A stretch of 64,000 nucleotides of DNA, from IMG/VR virus record IMGVR_UViG_3300042448_000816, positions 48,371 through 112,370 of that record; one strand, 5' to 3'. The position numbers and the translations under genes were made by a program. Below, one piece after another: positions 54,017 to 60,979 of the stretch (within the stretch, counting starts at the first letter, position 1; each line of letters opens with the position of its first letter). The notes beneath the pieces are model-generated. The model worked only from the letters and a program-made list of their open reading frames with translations. It was not told the DNA's origin and made no database searches. This DNA is from a virus.

Positions 54017-54463
54017 CTATGCCTTAAGACCAGTTCTTAAATACCTTACGGTAATTGGCCTTATGGCAGGGTTTGGGGTAACGCTAAGTGTAATAACGTT
54101 GCCATTTCTTGAGACAGTAACAGTTCCAATATCCCCATCATTGTCTAATACTGCATATTCACTGATAGTGAGACCCTCATCATCAATTAATGCAGAAATT
54201 TCGGTAGTATAGTATTTATTTTGTACACCTACTGTGTGAGAAATAGATACTACGTATTTAACAGATCTCCAAGAAGTTGCACTTATGGTTTCTAAAACTG
54301 TAGTGTTTTCAATTCCGTAAATGATATTCTCATTGTTTCCATCTGATCCAAGATCTGTTGCTTGAGCAGCTAAAGTATCAATAAGATCCAGATAGTCTTG
54401 CCCATTAGGCTTGTCCCCTGATTCAAACTTTGATTTTAGCGTGTTTAAGTTAATCTTGGCCAT
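54017..54463 (-). CDS. Short fibre-type protein sharing a C-terminal domain
   Basis: 148 residues. Residues 1-40 are helical (INLNTLKSKFESGDKPNGQD, a form often seen in fibre attachments). The rest (SVKYVVSISHTVGVQNKYY, DGDIGTVTVSRNGNVITLSV) is paralogous to the C-terminal domain of the 52052 fibre. It probably carries the same small beta domain on a short stalk. Leaderless-type start with TATAAT six bases before the ATG. Confidence 0.6.
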   Translation of the reverse strand: MAKINLNTLKSKFESGDKPNGQDYLDLIDTLAAQATDLGSDGNNENIIYGIENTTVLETISATSWRSVKYVVSISHTVGVQNKYYTTEISALIDDEGLTISEYAVLDNDGDIGTVTVSRNGNVITLSVTPNPAIRPITVRYLRTGLKA

Positions 54464-54469
54464 ATTAGT

Positions 54470-54475
54470 ATTATA
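54470..54475 (-). promoter_or_regulatory. -10 box, leaderless start for the 54017-54463 gene
   Basis: TATAAT on the minus strand, six bases (ACTAAT) before the ATG at 54463. Confidence 0.6.
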
Positions 54476-54490
54476 TCAGTTGTTTATAAA

Positions 54491-54682
54491 TTAAAGGATA
54501 TAGTTGTTTAAACCAATAACAGCAATTCCAATTGCAGCTGGGTTGCTTGGTCCGTACCCTGGAACCATTATGTTGGTAAATCTAATTCTAAATGGAACAA
54601 CGTTATTTATTTTTACAGTTCTTTTACCCTCAGAAATTTTAGCTATAGGATAGCTTTTCTTTGAAATAACTGCAGTAGCCAT
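54491..54682 (-). CDS. Small virion protein, unknown
   Basis: 63 residues from ATG at 54682 (MATAVISKKSYPIAKIS), eight bases after the stop of the BppU-like gene. It is beta-rich, with VPFRIRFTNIMVPGYGPSNP and the end IAVIGLNNYIL. I recall a similar small protein paired with BppU-like genes in actinophages. The longer frame to 54754 is not used because it runs through the upstream gene. Confidence 0.6.
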   Translation of the reverse strand: MATAVISKKSYPIAKISEGKRTVKINNVVPFRIRFTNIMVPGYGPSNPAAIGIAVIGLNNYIL

Positions 54683-54690
54683 GGGGATCT

Positions 54691-55113
54691 CTAGCTTAGC
54701 TCTGGCTCTGTTACATCCTCTAGAACTACAACACTGCCCTGAGCAACAGTCCAAACCGTTGACCTTTGTGCTGTTGATAGCTCAATATCAAAAATATCTC
54801 CAGTTTGTAGGATTCCTGACTCTGTTGCAGTTAAAGATACCGTGAATTCTCCAGCAGCATCGTCTGGGTCTTGTTCTGGGGTAAGAGTTAAAATTAGTGT
54901 TGCTGCATCTGTAATTACTCCAGCATTTGCAGCATTTGTTGGTCTTTTTATTTGCATTTCAATAGACCAGTCATCAAGATTTAGTGGTGCTTTTTCGTCA
55001 TCTGTGACGTATACCTTGAATGCAGCTGTATCACCACGAACAATAGTCCAAGTTACTCTTGGAGGAGTATTGCCCACATTATAAGAGTTAGAAGAACTTC
55101 TGAGCGTAGCCAT
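54691..55113 (-). CDS. BppU-N-like baseplate/fibre adaptor protein (copy 1)
   Basis: 140 residues. VTWTIVRGDTAAFKVYVTD and LDDWSIEMQIKRP show the N-terminal BppU-type fold: Arg-Gly-Asp-Thr, an Ig-like strand set and a conserved Trp. In lactococcal phages this domain plugs fibres into the baseplate. A paralogue lies at 59738-60118, and a more distant one at 59248-59649. Perfect leaderless context (TATAAT, six bases, ATG). Confidence 0.75.
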   Translation of the reverse strand: MATLRSSSNSYNVGNTPPRVTWTIVRGDTAAFKVYVTDDEKAPLNLDDWSIEMQIKRPTNAANAGVITDAATLILTLTPEQDPDDAAGEFTVSLTATESGILQTGDIFDIELSTAQRSTVWTVAQGSVVVLEDVTEPELS

Positions 55114-55119
55114 AATGAA

Positions 55120-55164
55120 ATTATATCATAGTATATAGCTTTTAGGCATATACTTTGGTATAAT
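55120..55164. promoter_or_regulatory. Divergent pair of leaderless promoters
   Basis: Minus strand TATAAT at 55120-55125, six bases before the ATG at 55113. Plus strand TATAAT at 55159-55164, six bases before the ATG at 55171. The two start codons are only 57 bases apart, so the whole intergenic gap is promoter. Confidence 0.7.
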
Positions 55165-55170
55165 TAAGTG

Positions 55171-55728
55171 ATGAATAATACGAAAAAGAAATTTGTCGTT
55201 CCTGGAATTATAGGAATTGTCATTCTTGGTTCCCTGAATTTTTCGGGTAAAAAGACTGAGCCAGTAGTTATAGAACAAAAGCCATTAGACACAGAAGCCT
55301 CAATAGTTCTGCCTTTTGATTTACAGCCAGCATCTATTTCACACCCTATAGAGATTCCAGTATTAGACGAATCTACAATTTTTACTCCAGAAGAAATTAA
55401 GAATGTTCTTGAGCTTGCTGGATTTGAGGGTAAAGGATTAAGAACCGCTTTTGGAATAGTGCTGAAAGAATCTACTGGAAGACCATATGCTCACAATCAA
55501 AATAGTTCTACTGGAGATAACTCTTATGGGTTATTTCAAATTAATATGATTGGATCTTTAGGTCCTGCAAGAAGGTCTGAGTTTGGACTAGCAAATAATG
55601 AAGAACTGTTTAGTCCCCTCAAAAATGCACAGATTGCTTATATTATTTCTGATGGTGGAACTGACTGGGGTCCTTGGGGTGGAGTATCTCGAAAAGTTAT
55701 AAACTTTACTAATGATTTTCCAGAATAA
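55171..55728 (+). CDS. Membrane-anchored lytic transglycosylase-like protein
   Basis: 185 residues. Residues 8-25 (FVVPGIIGIVILGSLNF) form an N-terminal membrane or signal segment. Residues about 75-185 are an SLT/lysozyme-like domain: FGIVLKESTGRPYAHN with the likely catalytic Glu near residue 100, DNSYGLFQINMIG, LFSPLKNAQIAYIISDGG and WGPWGGV. It would cleave peptidoglycan, either as a lysis factor or during infection. It is the only plus-strand gene in the structural region, with its own leaderless promoter. The GTG at 55168 is too close to the -10 box. Confidence 0.85.
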   Translation: MNNTKKKFVVPGIIGIVILGSLNFSGKKTEPVVIEQKPLDTEASIVLPFDLQPASISHPIEIPVLDESTIFTPEEIKNVLELAGFEGKGLRTAFGIVLKESTGRPYAHNQNSSTGDNSYGLFQINMIGSLGPARRSEFGLANNEELFSPLKNAQIAYIISDGGTDWGPWGGVSRKVINFTNDFPE

Positions 55729-55729
55729 T

Positions 55730-55969
55730 TTACCAATTACCTACTGGACACTCTGCACCCTTTAGTTTTGTTTTAAGATGCATTATGCAGCCACACTTTT
55801 TACACTGATTCGTTGCTTTGATTAAGAAAGGACAACCTTTACAAATATCCATTCTTCTAGAAGCTTCTTCTTCATCAACATATTCAGTTTTAGGATTTAA
55901 CAGATCCCACGGCCTGGTCGTGCCTAAATTCTTTTTCCACTGCTGGTATGGGGTAAGGTTTTCTTCCAT
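55730..55969 (-). CDS. Small four-Cys zinc-ribbon protein (copy 1)
   Basis: 79 residues. C-terminal half: RMDICKGCPFLIKATNQC, KKCGCIMHLKTKLKGAECPV. The order CxxCPx8CxxCGCxMxLK..L..A.CP.G.W is shared with 60779-60979, so these are paralogues (similar to a DUF6171-type family by memory). TAATG start. The stop is next to the stop of the plus-strand lysin, an end-to-end convergence. Function not known. Confidence 0.75.
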   Translation of the reverse strand: MEENLTPYQQWKKNLGTTRPWDLLNPKTEYVDEEEASRRMDICKGCPFLIKATNQCKKCGCIMHLKTKLKGAECPVGNW

Positions 55970-56238
55970 TAACTGACCCCTGAGTTTTCTGGGGGAAGAA
56001 AGTTATCCCCATCCATAGTCCATCCAAAATCAATTTCGTCATAGTTTTTATTAGTAATATCTACAATAATTGGTTGAGACTGAAGGCCATAAATTAATGA
56101 TGCCATATTAGGATCTTCATAATTTTCTTCTACATACCATTTATGAAAAACCTCATTATCTGTAACAAGAGCAAATACTCTTTGAGGTCTTTGAGCTTGT
56201 TCAGCTTCAAAATTTTCTATTGGTTTTATTTCATTCAT
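55969..56238 (-). CDS. Small acidic protein, unknown
   Basis: 89 residues with a beta pattern (RVFALVTDNEVFHKWYVEEN, QPIIVDITNKNYDEIDFG) and a C-terminal GDNFLPPENSG. No family recognised. Perfect leaderless start (TATAAT, TTTTTA, ATG). Downstream TAATG coupling to the zinc-ribbon gene. Confidence 0.6.
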   Translation of the reverse strand: MNEIKPIENFEAEQAQRPQRVFALVTDNEVFHKWYVEENYEDPNMASLIYGLQSQPIIVDITNKNYDEIDFGWTMDGDNFLPPENSGVS

Positions 56239-56244
56239 TAAAAA

Positions 56245-56250
56245 ATTATA
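56245..56250 (-). promoter_or_regulatory. -10 box, leaderless start for the 55969-56238 gene
   Basis: TATAAT on the minus strand, six bases before the ATG at 56238. Confidence 0.6.
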
Positions 56251-56255
56251 TCATA

Positions 56256-57137
56256 TCAAACTGCAGAACAGGGTACTGATGCTGTTGATTGAGACTTATA
56301 AACCCCACAAACAAATACTTTTGTAGTTTTTGATATTCTGCCGTTTCTACATGTTCCATAAGCGTATGTATAGGTTGTCTTACATCTTTCCTGCTCATTA
56401 AAATATGTAGTTCCATTAGTTCTTTGACAAAGCTGAATTCTTCTTTGCTTAGTAGGATCTGTTAAATGATCCACCCAATCTGTCCAGTCAGCACACGTAG
56501 CTTGCCAACAGGTATAAGATACTGAGTTTGAATATGGATTACAGGCTGAGTCGATTCCAGATGTTGTTTTTGTTTGCGTTCCAGTTGCATATACTAAAAA
56601 TCTTGCAGTGCATGTGCTAAAAGTTGTAGTTGCTGTGGGGGTACATGAAACTGGTGCAACAACATGTCCACACTGACCATTTATGTATTCACTACCCCTA
56701 GGAACAACGGTATCAGCACAACTATAGTCATAAGTAATTGTTGAAGTTCCAGTAACGTTATTTGTTGTGGTTACCGTTTTTCTATTTTTGGTTCTTGTGG
56801 GTCCATAAACATATAGAGTTCCACTACAATAATCTGAATCATTTGCAGGTGTGGTATACCCTTGGCAAGGACTTACTGTTACTGTATCTGCAACAAATTT
56901 TCCAAAATTTACAACAATTGGTGTTTCATAGTCTACTAAAGTTCCTGCAGCTGGAAACTGAGTTAAACCAATTCCACCTTGTGCAGAATTATTTGTTGCA
57001 ACCTCTCCAGAAAGGGGATTAAGAACAAGGCCAGCAGACGCTAGCTGACTATTTGCGGTAGCACTATTAAGTCCAGCAAAATTAGGAACTAAAACCATTC
57101 CCTTTGAAGATCCGAGCCTAGAAATAAAACCTAACAT
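56256..57137 (-). CDS. PASTA-domain Cys-rich virion protein
   Basis: 293 residues. Residues about 15-78 form one PASTA domain: VLVPNFAGLNSATANSQLAS, AGLVLNPLSG, and FPAAGTLVDYETPIVVNFG. Residues 85-293 have more than 15 Cys in strings such as SPCQGYTTP, YDYSCADT, STCTARF, SYTCWQATCADW, CQRTNG, GTCRNG and VFVCGV, a disulphide-type pattern with TSP/EGF-like flavour. PASTA domains bind peptidoglycan muropeptides or beta-lactams in bacterial kinases and penicillin-binding proteins. Extracellular position on the virion is likely. Start after AGGATAACTT. Confidence 0.75.
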   Translation of the reverse strand: MLGFISRLGSSKGMVLVPNFAGLNSATANSQLASAGLVLNPLSGEVATNNSAQGGIGLTQFPAAGTLVDYETPIVVNFGKFVADTVTVSPCQGYTTPANDSDYCSGTLYVYGPTRTKNRKTVTTTNNVTGTSTITYDYSCADTVVPRGSEYINGQCGHVVAPVSCTPTATTTFSTCTARFLVYATGTQTKTTSGIDSACNPYSNSVSYTCWQATCADWTDWVDHLTDPTKQRRIQLCQRTNGTTYFNEQERCKTTYTYAYGTCRNGRISKTTKVFVCGVYKSQSTASVPCSAV

Positions 57138-57145
57138 AAGTTATC

Positions 57146-57817
57146 CTATGCCGTCAAGTCACCGATTAATATCCAGGTATTATTACTTTTATGAATTAAC
57201 GTTGCTGGAGACCATTGTGCGGCAATTTTTCTATTATTATTCTTGCTTCGAAGAGTCACTCCTACGCCTGGGTCAAAATTTACTTGACCAGTGCCAGATC
57301 TAATAAAAGCTATTTGAGTACCTACTAAAAATGTGTTTGCTGCAGTGCCTTCTGGAGCTGGAACGTTTGCTGGTATTGTAACCGTTACGTTAGAGGATGT
57401 GTCAATATCTATAGTTCTTCCAGCATCTGCCAAGGATAATGTGAAATTGGATGATTTTGAGCTAAGCTGAGCATTCTCACCGTAAACTCTCCACTGAGTA
57501 CCCTGAAGATACTGAATTTGATTTAAGGTCTGTCCATCATTTGTTTGTCTGATAAAAACAACAATACCGTTTGGAGTTGTTGGGGTAACTGGAATAGCTA
57601 GGTCCCTGTCTGCTGGGTTCTGAAAGTTATTTATACCAAACTTTGAATTTAGCACAGAATCAAACGTTACGGTGTTTGAGAAGTTATGTGTTCCTGACCA
57701 GGAATATGGTGCTGTTGTGTTTGCATATCCAGCAATTGGGTGCCAGGTACCTCCAGCAGCTGGGGCATTGCTCTTATAGATATAAGCTACTTTTCCTACT
57801 GAACTAATTTCTGACAT
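57146..57817 (-). CDS. Fibre protein with shared C-terminal beta domain
   Basis: 223 residues. The N-terminal 100 residues are beta (VAYIYKSNAPAAGGTWHPI, HNFSNTVTFDSVLNSKFG), and the last 110 share SxxxSSNFTLSLADAGRTIDI, VGVTLRSKN and NNTWILIGDLTA with 46631-47710. It is coupled by TAATG. Confidence 0.65.
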   Translation of the reverse strand: MSEISSVGKVAYIYKSNAPAAGGTWHPIAGYANTTAPYSWSGTHNFSNTVTFDSVLNSKFGINNFQNPADRDLAIPVTPTTPNGIVVFIRQTNDGQTLNQIQYLQGTQWRVYGENAQLSSKSSNFTLSLADAGRTIDIDTSSNVTVTIPANVPAPEGTAANTFLVGTQIAFIRSGTGQVNFDPGVGVTLRSKNNNRKIAAQWSPATLIHKSNNTWILIGDLTA

Positions 57818-58305
57818 TAGCTTAGATCACCGCCAATTTCTCTCCATATACTTAAAGCACTGTCATAAACATACATTGTTAATGGGTCAGAGCCTTTATC
57901 CACCCACAAAGCTCCATTTGGAATTGTTCCAGTGGGGGTTGTTGTTTGATACCTAGCAACCGAAAGTGGTAAAGTTCCATCGGTATTAAATGTTGGAGCA
58001 GCAGAACTTTCATCTACCCAAATATATCCGTCTGGAATAGAAGATGGAGCTGAAGGAACATATTTTGAACCAGTCCCAAGAACCTCTACGCTGATTACAC
58101 GATTAGTTATAGCATCTAGGTATCCAGCAATAGAATTAGAAGCAAGAGATCCATTAGAAACAACAGAGCCTGGTAATGGTGGAGTTTCTGTTCCATAGTG
58201 ATAAATTCTTAAAGCTTTTTGAATGTTTGCATTATCACCCAACAAAGGGATTTTTGTATTGTATGGGCCAGAGCCGTTAGGGGTACCATCAATATTCTCT
58301 GCCAT
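57817..58305 (-). CDS. Small beta-rich fibre-associated protein
   Basis: 162 residues from ATG at 58305 (MAENIDGTPNGSG), with AAGGTGA seven bases upstream. It contains two related blocks: SSIPDGYIWVDESSAAPTF and GTIPNGALWVDKGSDPLTM, then YDSALSIWREIGGD. This (V/I)PxGxxWVDE repeat recurs in phage fibre proteins. A TTG at 58311 is also in frame. Confidence 0.6.
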   Translation of the reverse strand: MAENIDGTPNGSGPYNTKIPLLGDNANIQKALRIYHYGTETPPLPGSVVSNGSLASNSIAGYLDAITNRVISVEVLGTGSKYVPSAPSSIPDGYIWVDESSAAPTFNTDGTLPLSVARYQTTTPTGTIPNGALWVDKGSDPLTMYVYDSALSIWREIGGDLS

Positions 58306-58339
58306 AATCAATCACCTTCTTTAATTTTATCATAGTATA

Positions 58340-59248
58340 CTACAGTAGCGGTAAGAATCCAATACCAGCCACCACAACAAAGCTTAGAATCTTTACTCCG
58401 TTTAGCCTTCTCCAAGCTACAGTTTCTTCTGCTGGATTAAAAGGTTCAGCTTCTGTTGCTTGTATGCTAATTGGAAGAAATCTTTCCGAGGTACCAGTTT
58501 CTGGGGTAGTAAGCTCTCCAACAGTCAAACCAGAAGATACGGCACTTTCATTTAAAATCACGTACTGAATGTTAAAACCTTCTCCGTCGCCAAACTCAAT
58601 TTCTTCAGCACTTAGATACTGGCTTATTGGGAAAAGAAGTCCTCTCTCAATTGAAGAAAGAGTTACCCAAGCTCCAGAAGGAGGTACTGCTGGATTGAAT
58701 ACTTTTAACGAAGAAGTTTCTTCAGTTGGGTCAGAACTAATTTCTATCCAGTAAGTTGCAATTAGAGGGTTTGCGTTTGGGGTAGGTGCTGAAGTTCCAA
58801 TAGTAATGTTATCGGAATCTGTCAAAATACTATTTATTGCATCTACTGGTGTTGGGAATGCACCAGCTGCTACCAAACTTCCTATGTAAGCTAGACCCTC
58901 TGCGGTTGGTGTTATTGTACTGATAAAACCGTTAATAAAAACAACTTGAATATTTGCAAGGGCAGTAGACGGAATAAGCCTAAGAACTTTTGACCATCCT
59001 GCAACACCGTTTGTAATACCGTACTCATAAAGAAAAAGGAATTCAAAGTCTGACGGAGATCTATTTATGTAAAGATCTAGTGGCTGTGGAGTTGTTGGAA
59101 AGCTAACAATTGCATCAGTTGGCTTACCAGGTCCAGAAAAAATAAGACTGCCACGGTCTCCTTTGGGACCAAAATCAACATTAACATCTATTGACGCTGG
59201 TCCTCCAAAAATGGATAAATTTTCATTTGATAATATTACTTCTGGCAT
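58340..59248 (-). CDS. Fibre-associated protein, unknown
   Basis: 302 residues. N-terminus FGPKGDRGSLIFSGPGKP has a short collagen-like piece; then PLDLYINRSPSDFEFLFLYE. The last part (VAWRRLNGVKILSFVVVAG) may be a beta tail. TAATG-coupled to the BppU-like gene. Confidence 0.55.
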   Translation of the reverse strand: MPEVILSNENLSIFGGPASIDVNVDFGPKGDRGSLIFSGPGKPTDAIVSFPTTPQPLDLYINRSPSDFEFLFLYEYGITNGVAGWSKVLRLIPSTALANIQVVFINGFISTITPTAEGLAYIGSLVAAGAFPTPVDAINSILTDSDNITIGTSAPTPNANPLIATYWIEISSDPTEETSSLKVFNPAVPPSGAWVTLSSIERGLLFPISQYLSAEEIEFGDGEGFNIQYVILNESAVSSGLTVGELTTPETGTSERFLPISIQATEAEPFNPAEETVAWRRLNGVKILSFVVVAGIGFLPLL

Positions 59249-59649
59249 TAGCTTAAGAATGCCTCCAAAGCTCCAGTAATCTGTTCTGTAACAGTTATGT
59301 TTCCAGTAAGCAAAGTAATTACAGTTGAATATGGATCTACTCCCTCTACTGCTGCTTTAAAAATTTGAACGTCATAAAAGTAGTTTAAGCTAAAATCCAT
59401 AGCTAATCCGTTTTCAGGTAGTATGGCACAGTCAATATAGGTTCTGTCTGCTGATATCCTAGCGTAACCCTCCAGTTGGTCTGAAATTCCAGCCTCACCA
59501 CGCTCTGTGGACATTGTAAACTTTACTCCATTAGCCAAGTCATAGCCTAGCAATGGAAATGGGTTTCCGCTAGAATCTTTGGGGTAGATCCTAAACTCAT
59601 AGGTGTCACCCCTGTAATATGAAATATTAAAAACTGCTGGAAACGCCAT
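59248..59649 (-). CDS. BppU-N-like protein (copy 3, diverged)
   Basis: 133 residues from ATG at 59649 (MAFPAVFNISYYRGDTYEF), with AAGGAG directly upstream. It has the Arg-Gly-Asp-Thr strand of the BppU-like fold, KDSSGNPFPLLGYDLANG and a C-terminal LTGNITVTEQITGALEAF. The longer frame to 59760 is not used: a 26-codon ORF lies in another frame there. It forms a block with 59658-59738 and 59738-60118. Confidence 0.7.
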   Translation of the reverse strand: MAFPAVFNISYYRGDTYEFRIYPKDSSGNPFPLLGYDLANGVKFTMSTERGEAGISDQLEGYARISADRTYIDCAILPENGLAMDFSLNYFYDVQIFKAAVEGVDPYSTVITLLTGNITVTEQITGALEAFLS

Positions 59650-59657
59650 GATTCTCC

Positions 59658-59738
59658 TTAAACCTTGTAGACCTTGCCTTGTACTTTGATAACCTTTGGT
59701 AGCTGAGTCTTTACTGTTGAAATTTTTACGATAGCCAT
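59658..59738 (-). CDS. 26-aa basic small protein
   Basis: Starts in a TAATG junction with the stop of 59738-60118 and ends nine bases before the next ATG. The product (MAIVKISTVKTQLPKVIKV, then QGKVYKV) is short, basic and beta-like. Tight coupling on both sides is the main reason to accept it. Function unknown. Confidence 0.55.
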   Translation of the reverse strand: MAIVKISTVKTQLPKVIKVQGKVYKV

Positions 59739-60118
59739 TATAGAGTTCCCGCCGTGACATCAGCAGCTACTTTAATTGTTCCAAGAACTGGAGTCCAGAT
59801 TATATCATCAATCTGTACTTCAAGGTCGAAAGCAATTTCAGCAACTGTTCCATTATAGCCAGATCCCCAAAAAGAAGTAATCTCTGGAGGAGCTATGATA
59901 TTTACATAGCCATCTTCAACCTCAACGGTCAAGGAATCCAGGACATCTCCCCTATTGTCATATGTAGTAGAAGCAAAGTTCCACTCTTCTATGTCAAAAG
60001 TAGTTGTTTCATCATTTTCAAGAAAGTCTACACGCAATCTAGCAGTATCACCACGAACAACGTTCCATTTAACTATTGCTGGTGTATTGCCAAATGATTC
60101 AGGTATAGACATAGTCAT
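59738..60118 (-). CDS. BppU-N-like baseplate/fibre adaptor protein (copy 2)
   Basis: 126 residues from ATG at 60118 (MTMSIPESFGN). VKWNVVRGDTARLRVDFLE and FDIEEWNFASTTYD align with copy 1 (VTWTIVRGDTAAFKVYVTD, LDDWSIEMQ). First gene of the minus-strand late block. The frame runs on to 60184, but that part crosses the terminator hairpin and lacks start signals. Leaderless-type start: TATAAT seven bases before the ATG. Confidence 0.75.
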   Translation of the reverse strand: MTMSIPESFGNTPAIVKWNVVRGDTARLRVDFLENDETTTFDIEEWNFASTTYDNRGDVLDSLTVEVEDGYVNIIAPPEITSFWGSGYNGTVAEIAFDLEVQIDDIIWTPVLGTIKVAADVTAGTL

Positions 60119-60125
60119 AATATTG

Positions 60126-60131
60126 ATTATA
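60126..60131 (-). promoter_or_regulatory. -10 box, leaderless start at the head of the late block
   Basis: TATAAT on the minus strand, seven bases (CAATATT) before the ATG at 60118. Confidence 0.55.
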
Positions 60132-60142
60132 TCACAGAAAAC

Positions 60143-60211
60143 GTTAAAAAGACTAATACTCAAGTTGGTGGGTATGAGAGACAAACCTGAGTATTAGCCT
60201 TATAGATTATA
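60143..60211 (-). ncRNA. Possible 55-nt RNA: promoter plus hairpin terminator
   Basis: Minus strand: a TATAAT at 60206-60211 is followed within about ten bases by a long hairpin (CTAATACTCAGGTT pairs with AACTTGAGTATTAG, one mismatch, 17-base loop with GTCTCTCATACCCACC) and then TCTTTTT (60152-60143). Transcription from this box would be stopped at once and give an RNA of about 55 bases with no ORF. It can also be simply a terminator that isolates the late block from the membrane-protein gene upstream. Confidence 0.45.
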
Positions 60212-60362
60212 ACATAACAAACGTTATAATATCGTTATAAAGTATTTGCACTTAAAAATAAAAAGTGTGGTATATTGTTATAATTAGGTTTTAAGATATA
60301 TATAATATAAAGTATATAAGATATTAAATATATAGTATAGTTTTATATATTATATATAATAA
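60212..60362. other. AT-rich intergenic block, no gene
   Basis: About 150 bases between the membrane-protein gene and the terminator, very AT-rich, especially 60290-60362 (runs of TATATA, TATATAATATA). It holds direct repeats of GTTATAA (at about 60223 and 60234) and a plus-strand TTATAATTAGG at about 60278. No ORF is credible. Candidates: promoter region or a melting site. Confidence 0.4.
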
Positions 60363-60614
60363 TCACTTTTTGGGTTTCGCAACTTTTACTGGTTTTGTTT
60401 GTTCTAGCAAAATATCATAAATTTTATCAACTTTTGATTCCAGCTTTTCATGTTGGTGTTCTAGTCTGTTAACCTGGTCTTTTAAAGAAGATCCCCCGTT
60501 TGGCTTTAATTCAGCAAAATAGTGCTTAACTAGCCATTTGATTACAAAAGCCAGGGAACCTAAAATCGAGATAATACCTACAGCAATAGCTACTAGGGAT
60601 TCAAGCATAGTCAT
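60363..60614 (-). CDS. Single-TM coiled-coil protein, possible holin
   Basis: 83 residues. Residues 4-28 (LESLVAIAVGIISILGSLAF) form one membrane helix, followed by a charged coiled coil (SSLKDQVNRLEHQHEKLESK, VDKIYDILLEQ) and a Lys-rich end. This layout fits actinophage type holin/antiholin-like or membrane-anchored proteins of lysis loci. The lysin-like gene lies 5 kb away, so lysis function is uncertain. TATAAT nine bases before the ATG. Confidence 0.6.
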   Translation of the reverse strand: MTMLESLVAIAVGIISILGSLAFVIKWLVKHYFAELKPNGGSSLKDQVNRLEHQHEKLESKVDKIYDILLEQTKPVKVAKPKK

Positions 60615-60623
60615 GATGGTTTA

Positions 60624-60629
60624 ATTATA
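60624..60629 (-). promoter_or_regulatory. -10 box before the membrane-protein gene
   Basis: TATAAT on the minus strand, nine bases before the ATG at 60614. It gives a leader of at most a few bases. Confidence 0.5.
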
Positions 60630-60766
60630 ATAGCGTTTATGAAACATAAGAGCTCGGCGTAAAAAAGTCTTTAAATTTCGACGATTTTAAGTACGGCGAT
60701 AATAGAGAGACAAAACACATCCCTACAACATATGCATCTAACGATGCCCTATGTAGGAATAAGTGT

Positions 60767-60772
60767 TATAAT
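60767..60772 (+). promoter_or_regulatory. -10 box, leaderless start for the plus-strand zinc-ribbon gene
   Basis: TATAAT six bases (TAGCAT) before the ATG at 60779. Just upstream an inverted repeat CCTACA (60722-60727) / TGTAGG (60752-60757) flanks the promoter and could be an operator. The rest of the 60615-60766 gap shows no ORF. Confidence 0.6.
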
Positions 60773-60778
60773 TAGCAT

Positions 60779-60979
60779 ATGGCTAAAGACGTTAAATTCA
60801 CTGATCTATTTGATCCTAACCAGCCTAGAAGCGACAAAGAGCTTATTGAGCAAAGACTAGCAATTTGCAACGTATGCCCAGCATTCAAAAAGAACACACA
60901 GAGATGCAAATACTGTGGCTGCTTTATGCAATTAAAGAGTACTCTCCAACAAGCTAAATGCCCTATTGGCAAATGGTAG
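60779..60979 (+). CDS. Small four-Cys zinc-ribbon protein (copy 2)
   Basis: 66 residues. RLAICNVCPAFKKNTQRC, KYCGCFMQLKSTLQQAKCPI mirrors the 55730-55969 product. N-terminal 25 residues (VKFTDLFDPNQPRSDKEL) also match its partner's LLNPKTEYVDEEEAS region. First plus-strand early gene in this part. Function unknown; the likely zinc site would suit nucleic-acid or protein binding. Confidence 0.75.
   Translation: MAKDVKFTDLFDPNQPRSDKELIEQRLAICNVCPAFKKNTQRCKYCGCFMQLKSTLQQAKCPIGKW

Noticed and set aside
60119-60184. N-terminal extension of the BppU-like copy 2
   Set aside because: It would read through the terminator hairpin and the -10 box; no ribosome site.
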